Assembly: GCA_028716975.1 (NCBI GenBank)
Contig: JAQUOU010000002.1
Location: 176,841-240,840, forward strand
Length of the DNA stretch: 64,000 nt
From: Methylobacter sp.
Lineage (GTDB): Bacteria > Pseudomonadota > Gammaproteobacteria > Methylococcales > Methylomonadaceae
Direction of reading: 5' to 3'
The position numbers and the translations under genes were made by a program. This document shows, piece by piece, positions 60,386 through 64,000 of this stretch; within the stretch, counting starts at the first letter, position 1; every line of letters begins with the position of its first letter. Below the pieces are notes generated by a model that saw only the letters and a program-made list of their open reading frames with translations, was not told the DNA's origin and searched no databases.

Positions 60386-61702
60386 TTAGTGAAACTGGTC
60401 TTCTTCCGTAGAGCCGGTCAATGCGGTTACTGACGAGGCTCCGCCCTGGATAACCGTAGTCACGTCATCAAAATATCCGGTGCCCACTTCCTGCTGGTGA
60501 GCAACAAAGCTATAGCCTTTGCCGGCCGCCGCAAATTCGGGTTCCTGAACCATTTCAACGTAGTGGCGCATGCCTTCGCCCTGTGCATAGCTGTGCGCCA
60601 GTTGGAACATGTTGTACCACATGTTATGAATACCGGCCAGCGTAATGAACTGGAATTTGTAACCCATTGCGCCCAGTTCTTTCTGAAATTTTGCTATGGT
60701 TGCATCATCCAGGTTTTTCTTCCAGTTGAAAGAGGGCGAACAGTTGTAAGCCAACAGTTGATCCGGATATTTGTCATGGATGGCATCAGCAAACTTCCGG
60801 GCGTCCTCCAGTGAAGGCGTTGCTGTTTCACACCACAGCATATCGGCATAAGGCGCGTAAGCCAAGCCGCGGGAAATCGCCTGCTCTATGCCCGGTTTAA
60901 CGCGGTAGAAACCTTCTACTGTTCTTTGGCCGGTTACAAAAGGTTTATCATTAGGATCGATATCAGCTGTTAATAAATCAGCCGCGTCCGCATCGGTTCG
61001 AGCCAAAATTACAGTGGAGACTCCTGCAACATCGGCGGCTAATCTTGCCGCAGTCAGTTTTTGTATGGCATCACAGGTAGGCACCAGAACTTTACCGCCC
61101 ATGTGGCCGCATTTTTTAACGGAAGCTAACTGGTCTTCCCAATGCACGCCGGCTGCGCCTGCACTGATCATAGCTTTCATCAGTTCGAAAGCGTTCAGCA
61201 CACCGCCGAATCCGGCTTCAGCATCCGCCACAATCGGCAGGAAGTAGTCAATATAGTTTTTATCCCCGGGAGTAAGGCCTTTGCTCCACTGAATTTCATC
61301 GGCGCGTTTAAGGGAGTTATTAATACGTTCAACGACTGCAGGTACAGAGTTAACCGGATAAAGCGACTGATCAGGATACATGGCCGATTGCGTATTGTTA
61401 TCTGCAGCCACCTGCCAGCCTGATAAATAAATGGCTTCCATGCCGGCTTTAGCCTGCTGGATAGCTTGACCGCCGGTCAATGTTCCTAAAGCGTTGACAT
61501 AACCTTTTTTGGAGCCGCCATTAACCAAATTCCACAACTTTTCCGCACCCAGCGTAGCCAGTGTATTTTCTATTTTAAGGGAGCCGCGTAAACGAACGAC
61601 ATCTTCCGCCCTATAAGTCCGCTTTACCCCTTTCCAGCGCGGATTTTCAGCCCAGTCTTTTTTAATATTAGCAGTTTCTTCAGCGAGATTGTAATTTGCC
61701 AT
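60386..61702 (-). CDS. aceA: Isocitrate lyase
   Basis: Isocitrate lyase splits isocitrate into glyoxylate and succinate. The 438-aa protein has the catalytic [13 protein letters not shown] motif (Cys near residue 198), [22 protein letters not shown] (metal binding) and [11 protein letters not shown]. The C-terminal [15 protein letters not shown] is typical. The length fits the shorter bacterial class. No malate synthase gene is in the window, so a full glyoxylate shunt is not shown. Its product succinate feeds the succinate dehydrogenase encoded directly downstream. Confidence 0.95.
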   Translation of the reverse strand: MANYNLAEETANIKKDWAENPRWKGVKRTYRAEDVVRLRGSLKIENTLATLGAEKLWNLVNGGSKKGYVNALGTLTGGQAIQQAKAGMEAIYLSGWQVAADNNTQSAMYPDQSLYPVNSVPAVVERINNSLKRADEIQWSKGLTPGDKNYIDYFLPIVADAEAGFGGVLNAFELMKAMISAGAAGVHWEDQLASVKKCGHMGGKVLVPTCDAIQKLTAARLAADVAGVSTVILARTDADAADLLTADIDPNDKPFVTGQRTVEGFYRVKPGIEQAISRGLAYAPYADMLWCETATPSLEDARKFADAIHDKYPDQLLAYNCSPSFNWKKNLDDATIAKFQKELGAMGYKFQFITLAGIHNMWYNMFQLAHSYAQGEGMRHYVEMVQEPEFAAAGKGYSFVAHQQEVGTGYFDDVTTVIQGGASSVTALTGSTEEDQFH

Positions 61703-62019
61703 TGTTATGCCTGTTTAAATTTTGATTTTAGTTGAAATGTTCAATACGTTATAAAGTCAATATGACGGCTAAGTTATCAAGTTAATTTTTGTCTGACAAT
61801 ATTATTAATATGCCATAGGTATAAATAAAGCAGGTTTTGTAATTTAATGTAGGTGATTTAAAACTTAACTCTGGCATTTTCGGGGATTGATTCAAGTACG
61901 GGCAACAGTTTTATTGGTGCTTTCTAATGGTACGCGTGATGTGCGTATGGAAGATTTGTGATGGTATGATGAATCCAATTATATTCTTCGAAGCTTTATA
62001 TTAAAGCAGGGTGCAAGCA
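61703..62019. other. Intergenic upstream of aceA
   Basis: This 317-bp AT-rich gap must hold the promoter for the leftward aceA transcript. No -35/-10 pair or regulator site can be chosen with confidence. No gene is seen. Confidence 0.4.
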
Positions 62020-64000
62020 TTAAGCACGCCGCCAGGCATGGAAACGAGCGAGCCACTGCAATAACATTTTAGGTTGATGGTTTCTTTTCCAGGTTCCGGC
62101 GGCATACTTATTCGCCTCCGCCAGAGTTGGATAGATATGAATAGTGCCCAACACTTTATTCAATCCAATGTTATGTTTCATCGCCAGTACAAATTCTGCA
62201 ATCAAGTCGCCTGCATGTTCACCAACGCTGGTTACACCCAAAATTTTATCTTTGCCCGGTACAGTCAACACTTTTACGAAGCCATGTGCTTCGCTATCGG
62301 TAATGGCTCTATCCAGGTCAGCTAAATCAAAAGTACTGACTTCATAAGCAACGTGTTGTTCCTTGGCGTCTTGTTCATTTAATCCCACGCGGGCAATTTC
62401 AGGATCAGTGAAAGTCGCCCACGGAATCACCAAGTAATCGGTACGAAATTTCTTGAAACTGCCGAACAGCGCGTTAACTGCCGCATACCAGGCCTGATGC
62501 GCAGCCGTATGGGTAAACTGATAAGGACCTGCCACATCGCCGCAGGCAAAAATATTGGGATAATTGGTGGCTTGAAACTCATCGACCTGAACAGTATGTT
62601 TGGGTGACAGTTCCACGCCAATTTCTTCAAGACCGTAACCTGTTGTATTTGCCGTACGGCCGATAGCCAATAAAACCTGATCAAAGGGAATACGCACTTC
62701 TTTTCCCTGATGCCCGGCAATCAGGATTTTCTCGCCGTTTTCGATAATGAATTGTTTGGCGGTATGTTCCAGCAGGACATTAATACCGTCTTTACGAAAC
62801 TCTGCAGCCACCCTGTCTGATACCTCGCTATCTTCACGTATTAACAGCCGGGCTGCCATTTCGATTTGCGTAACATGAACGCCTAACCTGGCAAAAGCCT
62901 GGGATAACTCACAGCCAATCGGGCCGCCGCCTAAAACAATCATGCGTTTGGGTTTATTACGCAGATTCCAGATAGTATCGGAAGTCAGGTATTCAATATT
63001 TTCCAGCCCTGGAATTGATGGCACCAGCGGTCGTGAGCCGGTAGCAATGACAATAGATTGAGTGGTGATTACACGGTTGCCGTCAGCTGTCGTTACTTCT
63101 ACTTGCCAGGGTGAAATAATTTTGGCCGACCCTTCAATAACTTCAACGCCAAGTTGGGTATAGCGTTCTATTGAATCATGCGGGGCAACGGTCTTAATCA
63201 CTTTTTGCACACGCTCCATAATATCTGCAAAGTCAAACTCCGTTTGAATGCTTTTAATGCCGAATTCAACCGAGCGGACGGTATCCGCCAGTAATCGGGT
63301 TGAGCGGATAAGGGCCTTTGACGGCACGCAACCGGTATTCAGGCATTCACCGCCCATTTTGTGTTTTTCAATCAAGATGACTTTCGCTTTAACGGCAGCG
63401 GCAATGTAGGAAGTAACCAAACCGCCTGAACCGGCGCCGATAACCACAAGATTGGCTTCAAACTTTTGCGGTTTAGTCCATTTTTCATAGACTTTAGCCG
63501 ACTTAATGGCCGCTACGATTCTCTGGGCTATCAGTGGAAATATTCCCAACAAAGCGAATGAGCCTAATAATGCCGGAGACAAAATGCCCGACAACGAGTC
63601 GATTTTAGCCAATTGCGTACCGGCATTAACATAAACCAGGGTTCCCGGCAGCATGCCCAGTTGACTGACCCAATAGAAAGTCAGCGTCTTTATTGAGGTC
63701 AGTCCCATCACCAGGTTAATCACAAAAAAAGGAAATAACGGCACTAATCTTAAAGTGAATAGATAAAAAGCGCCGTCGCGCTCAATACCGGCATCGATTG
63801 CCTTAAGCCGGTCACCCCATTTATTTTTGACGCTATCGCGAAACAGGAAGCGCGCTGCAAGAAATGCCAGTGTCGCCCCGATGCTGGAAGCAAACGATAC
63901 AATAAGCGTACCCCATAGCAATCCGAATACCGCTCCACCGGCCAACGTTAAAATGGCTGCGCCGGGCAAGGATAAGCCTGTCACAGCAATATAAATCCCG
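62020..64000 (-). CDS. TVP38/TMEM64 - FAD-dependent oxidoreductase fusion (5' end outside window)
   Basis: The frame is still open at the window edge (GIYIAVTGLSLPGAA reads through), so the true start lies beyond 64000. The first 165 residues are a DedA-like TVP38/TMEM64 membrane domain (LTLAGGAVFGLLWGTLIVSF, LVPLFPFFVINLVMGLTSI). About 480 residues of a class I pyridine nucleotide-disulfide oxidoreductase follow: VIGAGSGGLVTSYIA, the redox pair in GGECLNTGCVPSKAL, VLGGGPIGCELSQA and a dimer domain ending with HIYPTLAE. This fusion is a known architecture in proteobacteria. Its substrate is unknown; mercuric reductase and lipoamide dehydrogenase are the nearest catalytic relatives. Confidence 0.9.
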   Translation of the reverse strand, partial: GIYIAVTGLSLPGAAILTLAGGAVFGLLWGTLIVSFASSIGATLAFLAARFLFRDSVKNKWGDRLKAIDAGIERDGAFYLFTLRLVPLFPFFVINLVMGLTSIKTLTFYWVSQLGMLPGTLVYVNAGTQLAKIDSLSGILSPALLGSFALLGIFPLIAQRIVAAIKSAKVYEKWTKPQKFEANLVVIGAGSGGLVTSYIAAAVKAKVILIEKHKMGGECLNTGCVPSKALIRSTRLLADTVRSVEFGIKSIQTEFDFADIMERVQKVIKTVAPHDSIERYTQLGVEVIEGSAKIISPWQVEVTTADGNRVITTQSIVIATGSRPLVPSIPGLENIEYLTSDTIWNLRNKPKRMIVLGGGPIGCELSQAFARLGVHVTQIEMAARLLIREDSEVSDRVAAEFRKDGINVLLEHTAKQFIIENGEKILIAGHQGKEVRIPFDQVLLAIGRTANTTGYGLEEIGVELSPKHTVQVDEFQATNYPNIFACGDVAGPYQFTHTAAHQAWYAAVNALFGSFKKFRTDYLVIPWATFTDPEIARVGLNEQDAKEQHVAYEVSTFDLADLDRAITDSEAHGFVKVLTVPGKDKILGVTSVGEHAGDLIAEFVLAMKHNIGLNKVLGTIHIYPTLAEANKYAAGTWKRNHQPKMLLQWLARFHAWRRA

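Overview
The window looks like chromosome from a gammaproteobacterium. It carries a complete system I cytochrome c maturation operon, an sdhCDAB-sdhE operon, rnr-rlmB, moaCDE, lpxD and a polymerase/flippase-type polysaccharide locus. A pyrophosphate-dependent phosphofructokinase, isocitrate lyase and many short palindromic repeats fit Methylococcales-type methanotrophs. No methane- or methanol-oxidation gene is present, so that placement is only inference.

Layout. 1-12900 is the end of a surface-polysaccharide locus, nearly all on the minus strand. In transcription order it holds a WcaJ-like initiating phosphosugar transferase, an O-antigen polymerase/ligase, a Wzx-like flippase, two SAM methyltransferases, GalE, a GT8 glycosyltransferase, UDP-xylose synthase, a GT2-like glycosyltransferase and a hexapeptide acetyltransferase. 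It is interrupted by an intact IS5-family element and bounded by a decayed one. 13400-18900 has tRNA-Leu(CAG), a MITE-like element, rnr, rlmB, an M14 peptidase-like gene and an alpha/beta hydrolase. 19283-27923 is ccmABCDEFGHI, with a ferritin-like di-iron protein between ccmB and ccmC and a decayed DUF2283-type gene pair between ccmE and ccmF. slyX, a PAP2 phosphatase and an unknown coiled-coil pair follow.

30339-35323 (minus) is a compact and unusual signalling cluster: a FimV-like TPR protein, a degenerate-receiver protein, a COG2229/MglA-type GTPase, two roadblock-type proteins, a stand-alone sensor globin, an Aer-type PAS protein and a truncated PhnD-like protein. It is my best candidate for an undescribed system. 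35800-44800 holds a YgjP-like metallopeptidase, DUF2797, TIGR03790, moaEDC, an orphan lpxD, PPi-PFK, an IS701-like remnant and an AbrB/Doc toxin-antitoxin pair. 44937-47567 is one reading frame joining a HupE-type metal permease to a TonB-dependent receptor. 48000-56500 is accessory: an efflux adaptor plus ATPase with no permease, DUF3175, an MBL/beta-CASP hydrolase, a frameshifted methyltransferase, an atypical SDR, DUF938, a broken HD-GYP gene and a second full MITE. 56564-62000 is sdhE-sdhBADC, an SDHAF4-like small gene and aceA. A TVP38/TMEM64-FAD oxidoreductase fusion runs off the right edge.

How it fits together. The ccm genes assemble c-type cytochromes. Succinate dehydrogenase and its two assembly factors, with isocitrate lyase, serve the TCA/glyoxylate branch, and PPi-PFK serves reversible glycolysis. 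The left end builds and exports a polysaccharide. Non-coding DNA is rich in inverted repeats and small non-autonomous elements, and several accessory genes are visibly decaying.
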